From NCBI GenBank assembly GCA_000996085.1, contig LBYG01000009.1:1-49012 (forward strand): 49,012 bases of DNA. The letters run 5' to 3'. Shown here one piece after another: positions 25,021 through 31,059 of this stretch. Position 1 is the stretch's first letter; each line of letters begins with the position of its first letter. The DNA comes from Parcubacteria group bacterium GW2011_GWB1_40_14 (GTDB lineage Bacteria > Patescibacteriota > Minisyncoccia > Terrybacterales > GWB1-40-14). Position numbers and translations under genes: made by a program. A model generated the notes under the pieces. It searched no databases. It saw only the letters and a program-made list of their open reading frames with translations, and was not told the origin of the DNA.

Positions 25021-25828
25021 ATGAAATTTGTTCTTCGTTTTTTGATATTTTTAATTCTTCATCTTCTTTTATTAAATTATTCAAAACTTCCTGGAAATCT
25101 TCGGGCGGATCGGCCTCAAAAGAAATTCTTCTGTCCTCAGGCATACTTACCGTCAGGCGCATAGCGTGGAGCATTTGACGAGGAGCAAGTGATGCCACTT
25201 CTTTTGAGCCATAAAGCTTATCTCCCAAAATCGGATATCCGAACGCTGAAAGTTGCACTCTTAATTGATGCGTTCTTCCTGTTTTGGGGGAGAGCAAAAC
25301 AAGTGTAGCTTCCTGAAACCTTTTTAAAACCCTAAACTCTGTTTCGGCATCGCGTGTTTTTTCCGGAACTTTTTCGTGCGGTCTTAATTTTTCAACTTCT
25401 ATTAATTTAAATTTGCCTCCCACCCTGCCCAATTGTCCTTTCAAAATTCCCTTTGGAGCCTTTATCCTTCCTTTAACTATTGCTAAATATTGCTTCTCTA
25501 CCTCACGCGAAGCAAATTGTTTTTTAAGCCATAAAAAAGTTTTCTGATTTTTTGCCACCACCAAAATTCCTGAGGTATCCGCGTCTATCCTATGTACGAT
25601 ACCCGGTCGCAAAGGATCCTCTCCGACTTTTTTTATGCTGACGTCATGAGCCAAAATAGCATCAATTAACGTTATTTTTTTGCTGTCTTCGGCAGGACTT
25701 GCCCTGAGTTCTGTCGAAGGGTGAACCGCAATGCCCGGCGGTTTATTTATAACCAACAGGTCATCATCTTCGTAAACAATATCAAGGCTATTATTGGATT
25801 GTTCCTTTTTTAACACATTTATACACAT
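25013..25828 (-). CDS. RluD/RluA-type pseudouridine synthase with in-frame repeat insertion
   Basis: Converts uridine to pseudouridine in ribosomal RNA. 271 residues with YEDDDLLVINKPPGIAVHP, then RPGIVHRIDADTSGILVVAKN; the catalytic Asp is in HRID. Later motifs are KTGRTHQLRVQLSAFGYPILGDKLYG and LHAMRL. The N-terminal S4 RNA-binding domain of RluD is absent. After HP the segment STELRASPAED is encoded by a P1 dispersed repeat inserted in frame in a loop. Overlaps rplS by 8 bases. Which uridine it targets cannot be told. Confidence 0.88.
   Translation of the reverse strand: MCINVLKKEQSNNSLDIVYEDDDLLVINKPPGIAVHPSTELRASPAEDSKKITLIDAILAHDVSIKKVGEDPLRPGIVHRIDADTSGILVVAKNQKTFLWLKKQFASREVEKQYLAIVKGRIKAPKGILKGQLGRVGGKFKLIEVEKLRPHEKVPEKTRDAETEFRVLKRFQEATLVLLSPKTGRTHQLRVQLSAFGYPILGDKLYGSKEVASLAPRQMLHAMRLTVSMPEDRRISFEADPPEDFQEVLNNLIKEDEELKISKNEEQISYE
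25698..25722. repeat. P1 repeat inside the pseudouridine synthase gene
   Basis: GCCCTGAGTTCTGTCGAAGG is a P1 variant read in frame as part of STELRASPAED. The insertion falls in a loop between conserved blocks, so the enzyme may remain active. Confidence 0.75.
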
Positions 25829-25849
25829 TTATAGCTTTTGCCGCAACAG

Positions 25850-26045
25850 CCTACGAACAAAGTGAGTAGATGCTGTTGCGAGCAACTCGCCATAGGCGAG
25901 TTTCCTAAAAGTAGCTTTCCTTAAGGCGAGCATCACAATTTGCCATAACGGTCTGCGGAATACAATGAACAGTTGCCGTTGTGAGCGTCCGCCTCTAGAG
26001 GATTTCCTTATTGAAGCCCGCCGGAGGCGGGCATCTCAATCTGCT
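25850..26045. repeat. Repeat-rich intergenic region with two imperfect 100-bp units
   Basis: Two units about 100 bases apart share TTGyGAGC, a palindromic core, TTTCCT and CATCwCAATyTGC (25878-25943 and 25978-26044). Cores differ: ACTCGCCATAGGCGAGT in one, GCCCGCCGGAGGCGGGC in the other. GCAACAGC/GCTGTTGC form another hairpin at 25852-25888. No gene is visible. Confidence 0.55.
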
Positions 26046-26078
26046 ACAATTTGTAAAACAAATTAAGCAGCTTGGATG

Positions 26079-26151
26079 TGCTGGGGGTCGGAATCGAACC
26101 GACGACCTATTCCTCTTCAGGGAAGCGCTCTACCGACTGAGCTACCCCAGC
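26079..26151 (-). tRNA. tRNA-Phe (GAA)
   Basis: 73 nt. Acceptor GCTGGGG/CCCCAGC, D-arm AGCTCAGTCGGTAGAGC, anticodon loop CTGAAGA (GAA), T-arm GTCGGTTCGATTCCGAC, A73. CCA not encoded. A 5'-half relic lies about 60 bases upstream. Confidence 0.93.
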
Positions 26152-26213
26152 AATATGATGAAATCTAAAATTGTATTTCAAATACACCTCAACCGTTCTC
26201 CTTGCAAAACTTG

Positions 26214-26248
26214 CCCTGAGCGTAGTCGAAGGGCTGAGCTACCCCAGC
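26214..26248 (-). pseudogene. 5'-half relic of tRNA-Phe ending in a P1 repeat
   Basis: GCTGGGGTAGCTCAG (26234-26248) is identical to the first 15 bases of tRNA-Phe. The D-loop then runs directly into a P1 palindrome, CCCTTCGACTACGCTCAGGG (26214-26233). No further tRNA sequence follows. The break is at the same D-loop position as in the Ile and Val relics. Confidence 0.82.
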
Positions 26249-26294
26249 ATAGTCAGTTAATAAAGTAACATTATTGATAAATTTGTTCAAGAAT

Positions 26295-26396
26295 ACCCAG
26301 CCCTAATTTATCTTTAAAAAATAGATACTTCATTATTATAAACGTGCTTGTCGACATACGAATATGATTCAGAATTAACTAAATTAGAGTTGGGTT
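26295..26396. repeat. Split P5-type inverted repeat
   Basis: ACCCAGCCCTAATTTA (26295-26310) and AAATTAGAGTTGGGTT (26381-26396) are the two halves of a P5 palindrome, separated by 70 bases with no gene. It may be a P5 copy opened by an insertion, or a longer member of the family. It lies upstream of the Ntn-hydrolase gene. Confidence 0.6.
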
Positions 26397-26465
26397 GATA
26401 ACTCATAAGACATCTGTTATACAAAAACAAAGCACCTTACCAAGAATAAATGTCGAGGGATAAAA

Positions 26466-27020
26466 ATGACCTGTATCATAGCCTTAACCGACAGAACAAC
26501 TGTTTGGATAGGCGGAGATTCCGCTGGCGTCGCTGGATTAAATCTTGAAATAAGAGATGATTCAAAAGTTTTCAGACGAGAAGATAAAAATAAAAATATC
26601 TGGGCATTTGGTTTCACCACCAGTTTCCGTATGGGACAACTTATCAGATACGATCTTGAGCTGCCTGAATTAACCGCAGAAGATGAACAAAACATTCATC
26701 GTTTCATGGTTAAAAAATTTATCCCTGCCCTGCGAAAATGTCTCGCGGCAGGCGGCTGGCAAAGCAAAAAAGAAGATCGCGAAGTCAGTGGAAAATTTCT
26801 TATAGGCTTGAGAGGAAATATTTTTACTATAGACTCTGATTATCAGGTTGCTATTCCCCACAATGCATTTACGGCCGTGGGTGCTGGAGAAAATATAGCA
26901 TTGGGAGCATTATTTGTTTCTGGAGATAAATTGCCGGAAGAAAGAATATTGAACGCTCTTGAAGCAGCCGAAACTTTTTCGACCGTAGTACGCAAACCAT
27001 TTAATATAGTAACTACATAA
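26466..27020 (+). CDS. Proteasome-beta-like Ntn hydrolase
   Basis: 184 residues beginning MTCIIALTDRTTVWIGGDSAG. After Met removal Thr 2 would be the N-terminal nucleophile, and GGDSAG is placed like the GADSR/AADSR motif of proteasome beta and HslV. The remaining fold is consistent: FRREDKNKNIWAFGFTTSFRMGQ, FLIGLRGNIFTIDSDYQV, AVGAGENIALGALF. Similar stand-alone proteins occur in scattered bacteria and phages. No ATPase partner (HslU, Mpa) is adjacent. GAGGGA lies 5 bases before the ATG. Protease activity is inferred from the fold only. Confidence 0.75.
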   Translation: MTCIIALTDRTTVWIGGDSAGVAGLNLEIRDDSKVFRREDKNKNIWAFGFTTSFRMGQLIRYDLELPELTAEDEQNIHRFMVKKFIPALRKCLAAGGWQSKKEDREVSGKFLIGLRGNIFTIDSDYQVAIPHNAFTAVGAGENIALGALFVSGDKLPEERILNALEAAETFSTVVRKPFNIVTT

Positions 27021-27024
27021 AAAT

Positions 27025-27050
27025 AAAACCGCTTTTTTAGCGGTTTTTTT
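27025..27050. terminator. Bidirectional terminator
   Basis: AAAACCGCT pairs with AGCGGTTTT around a T loop, followed by TTT. It lies between two convergent genes and touches the stop codon of the minus-strand one. Confidence 0.85.
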
Positions 27051-27417
27051 ATGTGGCGCTTTGCCCTCCATATGTTTCTTTGGCTAACTTAAGCACTTTT
27101 TGTGGCTCGGGGTCTTGAGGGTCCCAATCGCCTTTCAATATTTCTAGCGGGCTTGCATCATCCAATTGAGCTCTTTTTCGCAAGAACCATCTCTGAATAC
27201 CAAAATCATTATATGAACCTTCGAGAAGAAAAACTATCTTCGTCACAAAATTAAAGCGTTTTATGACTTCTACGGGCGCGTTCTGCGGATCGGCATCGTA
27301 TTCAAAAAACTTCGCGCGTGCTTTGCATATTCTTGCTTGTCCGGTGATAAGGGCGGCGGTAATATCAACTCCAAGAGTATCTTGAACAGCATCCCAGACC
27401 GCAACATTAACGCTCAT
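27049..27417 (-). CDS. Small protein with MbcA/ParS/Xre-antitoxin-like C-terminus
   Basis: 122 residues from the ATG at 27417, which has AGGAGC 6 bases upstream; a start 11 codons earlier lacks one. The C-terminal third (GIQRWFLRKRAQLDDASPLEILKGDWDPQDPE) follows the pattern W-x-x-x-x-x-x-L-x-x-x-x-P-x-x-x-L of the toxin-binding domain of Xre/MbcA/ParS antitoxins. No partner RES-type toxin gene is adjacent, so a toxin-antitoxin role is not shown. The similarity is modest. Confidence 0.6.
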   Translation of the reverse strand: MSVNVAVWDAVQDTLGVDITAALITGQARICKARAKFFEYDADPQNAPVEVIKRFNFVTKIVFLLEGSYNDFGIQRWFLRKRAQLDDASPLEILKGDWDPQDPEPQKVLKLAKETYGGQSAT

Positions 27418-27490
27418 TGTTAAGCTCCTAAAAGTTCTGTTATTTAACAATTAAACATAAAAATAGAATAGTTGCAACACAAAAAAAAGA

Positions 27491-27524
27491 AAAGGCTCAT
27501 CCATTTTTGAATGAGCCTTTTTAA
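27491..27524. terminator. Terminator hairpin
   Basis: AAAGGCTCAT pairs with ATGAGCCTTT around CCATTTTTGA and is followed by TT. On the minus strand it lies downstream of the 73-residue gene at 27582, on the plus strand it has no clear client. Confidence 0.8.
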
Positions 27525-27581
27525 GTTTTAATTGAACGCTTTTCTGTTTTCACCAGTTACCTCCGAAACTTTTGGAATGAA

Positions 27582-27803
27582 CTATACTTTCGTTTTCTTT
27601 CCGATCCAGCAAACACATGGATCGCTTAAATCGATATGTTGTTCTGTTGCCGTCTGCAATGAAACGCAAACGATATGCTTTTCGTTAGCGCTACTTAATA
27701 TAGCTACAAAAAGTGGATGTTCGTACCAGCATACGCTGCCACAAAACTTTATAGAATGGAGTTTTCCATTCTCTTCTGTCTCTACGTGCTTATGCGGAAA
27801 CAT
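27582..27803 (-). CDS. Small hypothetical protein, 73 aa
   Basis: Not recognised. The frame begins MFPHKHVETEENGKLHSIKF, contains five Cys and several His, and ends WIGKKTKV. It is probably a small beta-rich protein. AAGGA stands 7 bases before the ATG and a terminator follows, which favours a real gene over the opposite-strand frame covering the same bases. It precedes a P5 palindrome and tRNA-Leu(CAA). Confidence 0.55.
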   Translation of the reverse strand: MFPHKHVETEENGKLHSIKFCGSVCWYEHPLFVAILSSANEKHIVCVSLQTATEQHIDLSDPCVCWIGKKTKV

Positions 27804-27847
27804 CTCCGTATCCTTCTTATCTGAGTTGGTAACGAGGAAGAGATCTG

Positions 27848-27878
27848 TCCAGCTCTAATTTTAGAAATTAGGGCTGGA
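27848..27878. repeat. P5 palindrome abutting tRNA-Leu 3' end
   Basis: TCCAGCTCTAATTTT with AGAAATTAGGGCTGGA forms a near-perfect 31-bp palindrome. On the minus strand it starts directly after the encoded CCA of tRNA-Leu(CAA). It may act as a terminator or processing hairpin. Confidence 0.8.
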
Positions 27879-27881
27879 TGG

Positions 27882-27963
27882 TAGCGAGGAAGGGATTTGA
27901 ACCCTTACGATTGTTCATCAACGGTGTTTGAGACCGCCGCGTCTGCCATTCCGCCACCTCGCC
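27882..27963 (-). tRNA. tRNA-Leu (CAA)
   Basis: 82 nt class II tRNA. Acceptor GGCGAGG/CCTCGCT, anticodon loop CTCAAAC (CAA), long variable arm, T-arm AAGGGTTCAAATCCCTT, A73. CCA is encoded at 27879-27881. Confidence 0.95.
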
Positions 27964-27992
27964 GCCGATTTTTTTACTACACAGCCCGACAG

Positions 27993-28226
27993 TTAATCTC
28001 TATCGGGAACGTTTCTGGATTTAACCAGATTCCACAGAAGCGTAAGCGCATTGCTTCCGTTAGTTGTTACGGTGATCTCTAGTTCACCGGCTATTGCGGT
28101 TGCGCTACTTCCTGAATCTGTGACTTCTTGTCGAATGTCACTGTAACCCCTTTCTTTGATGAGACCTGAAAAGTATCTCACAAAATTAGGGTCCCTGTCA
28201 TCGGAATTAATTCTTGGTTTGGCCAT
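27993..28226 (-). CDS. Small hypothetical protein, 77 aa, between two tRNA-Leu genes
   Basis: From the ATG at 28226, with GAGGTG 5 bases upstream, the product begins MAKPRINSDDRDPNFVRYFS and has a helical first half and a beta-like second half (ATAIAGELEITVTTNG). A longer frame from 28286 would read through tRNA-Leu(TAA) and is not credible. It lies in the tRNA cluster on the same strand and may be cotranscribed. Function unknown. Confidence 0.6.
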   Translation of the reverse strand: MAKPRINSDDRDPNFVRYFSGLIKERGYSDIRQEVTDSGSSATAIAGELEITVTTNGSNALTLLWNLVKSRNVPDRD

Positions 28227-28254
28227 TTTGCACCTCAAATCTTTTTGGTTTTGG

Positions 28255-28337
28255 TACCGAGGGAGGGATTCGAACCCACACGCCATTTCTGACGGGAGAT
28301 TTTAAGTCTCCTGCGTCTGCCATTCCGCCACCTCGGC
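28255..28337 (-). tRNA. tRNA-Leu (TAA), first copy
   Basis: 83 nt class II tRNA. Acceptor GCCGAGG/CCTCGGT, anticodon stem GGAGA/TCTCC with loop CTTAAAA, A73, CCA encoded at 28252-28254. A second TAA isoacceptor with a different body lies at 39485. Confidence 0.95.
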
Positions 28338-28366
28338 ACTGAATTTCTGAAATCAAAAAGAGATGG

Positions 28367-28441
28367 TAGGGACTCTTGGATTTGAACCAAGGACCTGCGG
28401 CATGTAAGACCGCCGCTCTAACCAGGCTGAGCTAAGCCCCC
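28367..28441 (-). tRNA. tRNA-Val (TAC), first copy
   Basis: 75 nt. Acceptor GGGGGCT/AGTCCCT with two G-T pairs, anticodon stem GCGGT/GCCGC with loop CTTACAT (TAC), T-arm CTTGGTTCAAATCCAAG, A73, CCA encoded. Confidence 0.88.
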
Positions 28442-28497
28442 ACCGAAAACAAAATCGCTTCGCTTTACCATCCCATACCTTTACCAGGAAAGGATGG

Positions 28498-28572
28498 TGG
28501 ACCGGAGTGGACTCGAACCACCGACTTGCAGTTTATAAGACTGCTGCTCTAACCAGACTGAGCTACCGGTCC
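28498..28572 (-). tRNA. tRNA-Ile (TAT), second copy
   Basis: 75 nt. Acceptor GGACCGG/CCGGTCC, anticodon stem GCAGT/ACTGC with loop CTTATAA (TAT), A73, CCA encoded. Its body differs from the TAT tRNA at 22410, so this is not a recent duplicate. Confidence 0.9.
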
Positions 28573-28605
28573 ACCGAAGCGAATTGCTTAGAAAAACTTT
28601 TTTGC

Positions 28606-28635
28606 CCAGCTCTAATTTTTAAAAATTAGGGCTGG
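28606..28635. repeat. P5 palindrome next to tRNA-Arg 3' end
   Basis: CCAGCTCTAATTTTT joined to AAAAATTAGGGCTGG, one base beyond the encoded CCA of tRNA-Arg on the minus strand. Same placement as the copy after tRNA-Leu(CAA). Confidence 0.82.
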
Positions 28636-28639
28636 ATGG

Positions 28640-28775
28640 CGAGCCGAGCGGGACTCGAACCCACGACCTACTGTTTATCCGCCACTAATTTTTACGGTCG
28701 CAAGCGACCGACCAAAAGGCGGATCCGCCTTCGGCGGAGAAGGCAGCCGCTCTATCCGAACTGAGCTATCGGCCC
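28640..28775 (-). tRNA. tRNA-Arg (TCT) interrupted by a 61-nt insert in the anticodon loop
   Basis: Acceptor GGGCCGA/TCGGCTC, D-arm AGCTCAGTTCGGATAGAGC and T-arm GTGGGTTCGAGTCCCGC are intact and CCA is encoded. The anticodon loop reads CTTCT and then a 61-base insert (28677-28737) before AA. The insert holds CCGCC-GAA-GGCGG and CGGTCGC-TT-GCGACCG hairpins. Removing it restores a normal TCT loop, though pair 31-39 would be C-A. It is either an intron-like insert that must be removed or a broken gene. It is far shorter than a group I intron. Confidence 0.75.
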
Positions 28776-28825
28776 GCCGAAAGCGAAGTTCGCTTTGTCA
28801 GCGACCCGCTGGAATTTGTTTTTGG

Positions 28826-28898
28826 TGAGCCCGGAGAGATTCGAACTCTCGACGACAGGGATTAAAAGTCCCTCGCTCTGCCACTGAGCTACGGGCCC
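28826..28898 (-). tRNA. tRNA-Lys (TTT)
   Basis: 73 nt. Acceptor GGGCCCG/CGGGCTC, anticodon stem AGGGA/TCCCT with loop CTTTTAA, T-arm GAGAGTTCGAATCTCTC, A73, CCA encoded at 28823-28825. Confidence 0.96.
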
Positions 28899-28928
28899 AC
28901 CGAAACAAATGATGAATGCTAAGTTTAT

Positions 28929-28957
28929 CCAGCCTAATTTTAGAAATTAGAGCTGGG
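28929..28957. repeat. P5 palindrome
   Basis: CCAGCCTAATTTTAG with AAATTAGAGCTGGG, between tRNA-Lys and the tRNA-Glu relic. A degenerate P1-like stretch (GCTGAGCGAGCGCAAGCGAG) follows at about 28967. Confidence 0.75.
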
Positions 28958-28992
28958 TTTGCTTGCGCTGAGCGAGCGCAAGCGAGTCGAAG

Positions 28993-29087
28993 TGGTAGCG
29001 CCAACGAGATTCTCCCGATTACGATCGGGATTACGTCATTGTAAAGCTCGCGTATGCTCGCTAACAATGACGAGAAGAACCCGTGAT
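28993..29087 (-). pseudogene. 3'-half relic of tRNA-Glu split in the T-loop by a palindromic insert
   Basis: On the minus strand ATCACGGGTTC is followed by a 64-base insert (29013-29076) and then GAATCTCGTTGGCGCTACCA, the 3' end of tRNA-Glu including CCA. The insert carries TCCCGAT/ATCGGGA and a long GTCATTGT/ACAATGAC palindrome. It starts a few bases after the intact tRNA-Glu ends. The break is between T-loop positions 56 and 57. Confidence 0.82.
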
Positions 29088-29098
29088 GCCAAGGTTGG

Positions 29099-29172
29099 TA
29101 GCGCCAGTGGGATTCGAACCCACGATCTCCGGGGTGAAAACCCGATATCCTAGACCGCTAGACGATAGCGCC
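29099..29172 (-). tRNA. tRNA-Glu (TTC)
   Basis: 74 nt. Acceptor GGCGCTA/TGGCGCT, anticodon loop TTTCACC (TTC), T-arm GTGGGTTCGAATCCCAC, A73, CCA encoded at 29096-29098. Confidence 0.95.
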
Positions 29173-29203
29173 ACCGTAAAAAGTTTAGTTTTCAAAGAAT
29201 TTG

Positions 29204-29275
29204 TGGGCACTGAGGGGATTGAACCCCCGGCCTACTCGGTGTAAACGAGTCGCTCTACCACTGAGCTAAGTGCCC
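29204..29275 (-). tRNA. tRNA-Val (TAC), second copy
   Basis: 72 nt. Acceptor GGGCACT/AGTGCCC, anticodon stem ACTCG/CGAGT with loop TTTACAC, T-arm GGGGGTTCAATCCCCTC, A73. CCA not encoded, unlike most of the cluster. Confidence 0.92.
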
Positions 29276-29332
29276 CTATATTATATCAAAAATACGCATT
29301 TTGTCAACCCTTCCCTTCTGCGTTTTGCGTTC

Positions 29333-29511
29333 GGATAACCTTTGAACGGTTTTTGAAACTATTTTGGCATGGTTCCAGCTCTAATTTCATAAATTAAGGC
29401 TAGACAAAATAGTCGAAACCTCACAAGGTCATCGCCGGATGACCGACCTGCCCAACTCGCTGCAAATGCAGCTGCGTCGAAGCTGGCGGGGAATGAGTGA
29501 GAGGGTTATCC
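29333..29511. repeat. 180-bp nested inverted-repeat element containing a P5 copy
   Basis: GGATAACC (29333-29340) and GGTTATCC (29504-29511) form the outer ends. Inside, GAAACTATTTTG faces CAAAATAGTCGAAACC around a P5 palindrome (29375-29403). The remainder is GC-richer, with GCTGCAAATGCAGC. No gene is encoded; it looks like a composite of small elements upstream of the tRNA cluster. Confidence 0.6.
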
Positions 29512-29640
29512 AATGTAATATCTCTTAAAAACTATAACTAACTTTATAAAATCTTACAAGCATAAATAAGTGTTGCATTTATATATTTCTCTGCTAAAAT
29601 TTTGATAAAGTTCGTTTACTTAAACAAAGAGGTATTAGTA

Positions 29641-30234
29641 ATGTCCGCAAGGCTTGAAGTTATCACGGGACCCATGTTCTCGAGCAAAAGCGCAACCCTA
29701 ATCCAGTTACTGGAAAATGCAACTTATGCACGAAAACAGATTTTGGTTATTAAGCCGGCTCTTGATAAAAGAAGCGTTGAAACGGAAATCACTACACGCA
29801 AGATCATACGAGGCAGATCAACTGTAATAAACAAATTCCCGGCAAATAATGTAAATACCCTAAGAGAATTCCGAAAAGCGCTCAAAGAAAGATATTTTCA
29901 TGTTCTTGGCATAGAAGAAGCGCAATTCTTGGGGCCTTGGATAATAACTGCCGTTAAAGAATTGCTAAGCGAGCGCGCTCACGATGACCTTCGCATAATT
30001 GTTGCCGGCTTGGACATGACTGCGAATATGGAACCGTTTGGTTCCATGCCGCAATTACTCGCAATGGCCGATGAAGTTATTAAACTTCATGCCGTGTGCT
30101 TCAAATGCGGTAAAGATGCGCGTTATACTCAAAAACTAGGCGGAACAAGCGACAGAATTCAGGTTGGCGATCTTGGTCTTTACGAAGCCAGATGCAGACA
30201 ATGCCACACGCCAAATGTGGCATCATCCTCATAA
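29641..30234 (+). CDS. tdk: Thymidine kinase, type II
   Basis: Salvage enzyme that phosphorylates thymidine. 197 residues from the ATG at 29641, with AGAGGT 8 bases upstream; an earlier ATG at 29602 lacks one. The P-loop is GPMFSSKS (usual form GPMFSGKS), followed by KPALDKR. The DEAQ-like motif is IEEAQF, and the lasso/zinc region is CFKCGKDARYTQK with CRQC near the end. Length is standard. Fits the salvage-dependent nucleotide supply typical of this group, along with the dCMP deaminase at 44.2 kb. Confidence 0.92.
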   Translation: MSARLEVITGPMFSSKSATLIQLLENATYARKQILVIKPALDKRSVETEITTRKIIRGRSTVINKFPANNVNTLREFRKALKERYFHVLGIEEAQFLGPWIITAVKELLSERAHDDLRIIVAGLDMTANMEPFGSMPQLLAMADEVIKLHAVCFKCGKDARYTQKLGGTSDRIQVGDLGLYEARCRQCHTPNVASSS

Positions 30235-30243
30235 ATTTGATAA

Positions 30244-30429
30244 GACTATCAATCCATAAAATATCCGCTAGTTGAAATAATCCAAAAAACATATGAATAC
30301 TGGAAAGCTCAAGGCGCTCCGGTGGTGCTTGTAGATACGACAGGTCGCTCTCCAAAAGAAGCGGCATCTGAAATTTTGAATGAAACTCTGAAAGTTCTTG
30401 AAAAGCGTTTCAATATAAATATAAATTAA
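30244..30429 (+). pseudogene. C-terminal remnant of a kinase-like protein
   Basis: A frame without a start codon encodes DYQSIKYPLVEIIQKTYEYW and then APVVLVDTTGRSPKEAASEI to a TAA. The form Y-P-L-x-E-I and V-D-T-T-G-x-S-P-x-E-A-A-x-E-I-L is like the end of small P-loop kinases. It begins right after tdk and has no ribosome site. I read it as the tail of a gene whose front was lost. A perfect terminator follows. Confidence 0.5.
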
Positions 30430-30462
30430 CTCTGTTATTTAAATAACAGAGTTTTTATTTTA
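30428..30462 (+). terminator. Terminator
   Basis: AACTCTGTTATTT and its exact complement form a 26-bp palindrome followed by TTTATTTT. It ends the tdk transcript. Confidence 0.88.
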
Positions 30463-30486
30463 TAAGATCTATGTTACTTTAATGAT

Positions 30487-31059
30487 ATGAAAAATAATCT
30501 GGTCCTTGGCTTGGACCTTGATGGAACGCTCGCCGATCACACGGAAATAAAATTAAGTCTTGCGAAAGAATTTGGTTTTGACCTGCCCGCTCACCAAACG
30601 GCATCTGAGGTCATAAAGGACATAATACCCGAAGCGCACTATAAAGAATTCCAGCGTAAATTATATGCGGAACTTTCTCATCTGGCTAAAAAAATGGATT
30701 TCGTTGAAGAAGCCTTAAAAGATATCCAAAGTTTAGGATGGAATTTTATTCTGGTTTCAAGGCGCAAAACCGACGGCCACGCTTCAGCACAAGCTTGGCT
30801 AAAACAACATTTGCCCGGATTCATTCCTAAAGAAAAGATCTTCTTTGTCGAAGAAGATTCTGATAAAAATATAGTATGCGAGCGGGAAGGCGTGCTAGCA
30901 TTTGTCGATGATCAAACGGGCGTTTTGCAATATTTAAACCCTTCAATGTTACGGATACTTATTGACCCCTTCGGCAACTGGGATAATAATCCGCCCAAAG
31001 ATTTTATCAGAGTAAAATCTTGGCACGATATACCTCCCATACTCTCAGATCTCAAATAA
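30487..31059 (+). CDS. HAD-like 5'-nucleotidase/phosphatase
   Basis: 190 residues. LGLDLDGTLADH is the nucleophile motif, FILVSRRKTD carries the second-motif Ser, and GVLAFVDDQTGVLQYL the acidic motif. The order and the small helical cap fit the NT5C-type deoxyribonucleotidase and phosphatase group, which dephosphorylate nucleotides or similar small substrates. It follows tdk on the same strand but behind a terminator, so it is probably transcribed separately. Substrate not determined. Confidence 0.8.
   Translation: MKNNLVLGLDLDGTLADHTEIKLSLAKEFGFDLPAHQTASEVIKDIIPEAHYKEFQRKLYAELSHLAKKMDFVEEALKDIQSLGWNFILVSRRKTDGHASAQAWLKQHLPGFIPKEKIFFVEEDSDKNIVCEREGVLAFVDDQTGVLQYLNPSMLRILIDPFGNWDNNPPKDFIRVKSWHDIPPILSDLK

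Noticed and set aside
27532..27858. 108-codon plus-strand frame opposite the 73-residue gene
   Set aside because: No ribosome site, runs into a P5 palindrome, and the minus frame has both a ribosome site and a terminator.
28677..28737. Group I or group II intron in tRNA-Arg
   Set aside because: At 61 bases it is several times shorter than the smallest self-splicing introns and shows no P, Q, R, S or domain V motifs; only simple hairpins are visible.
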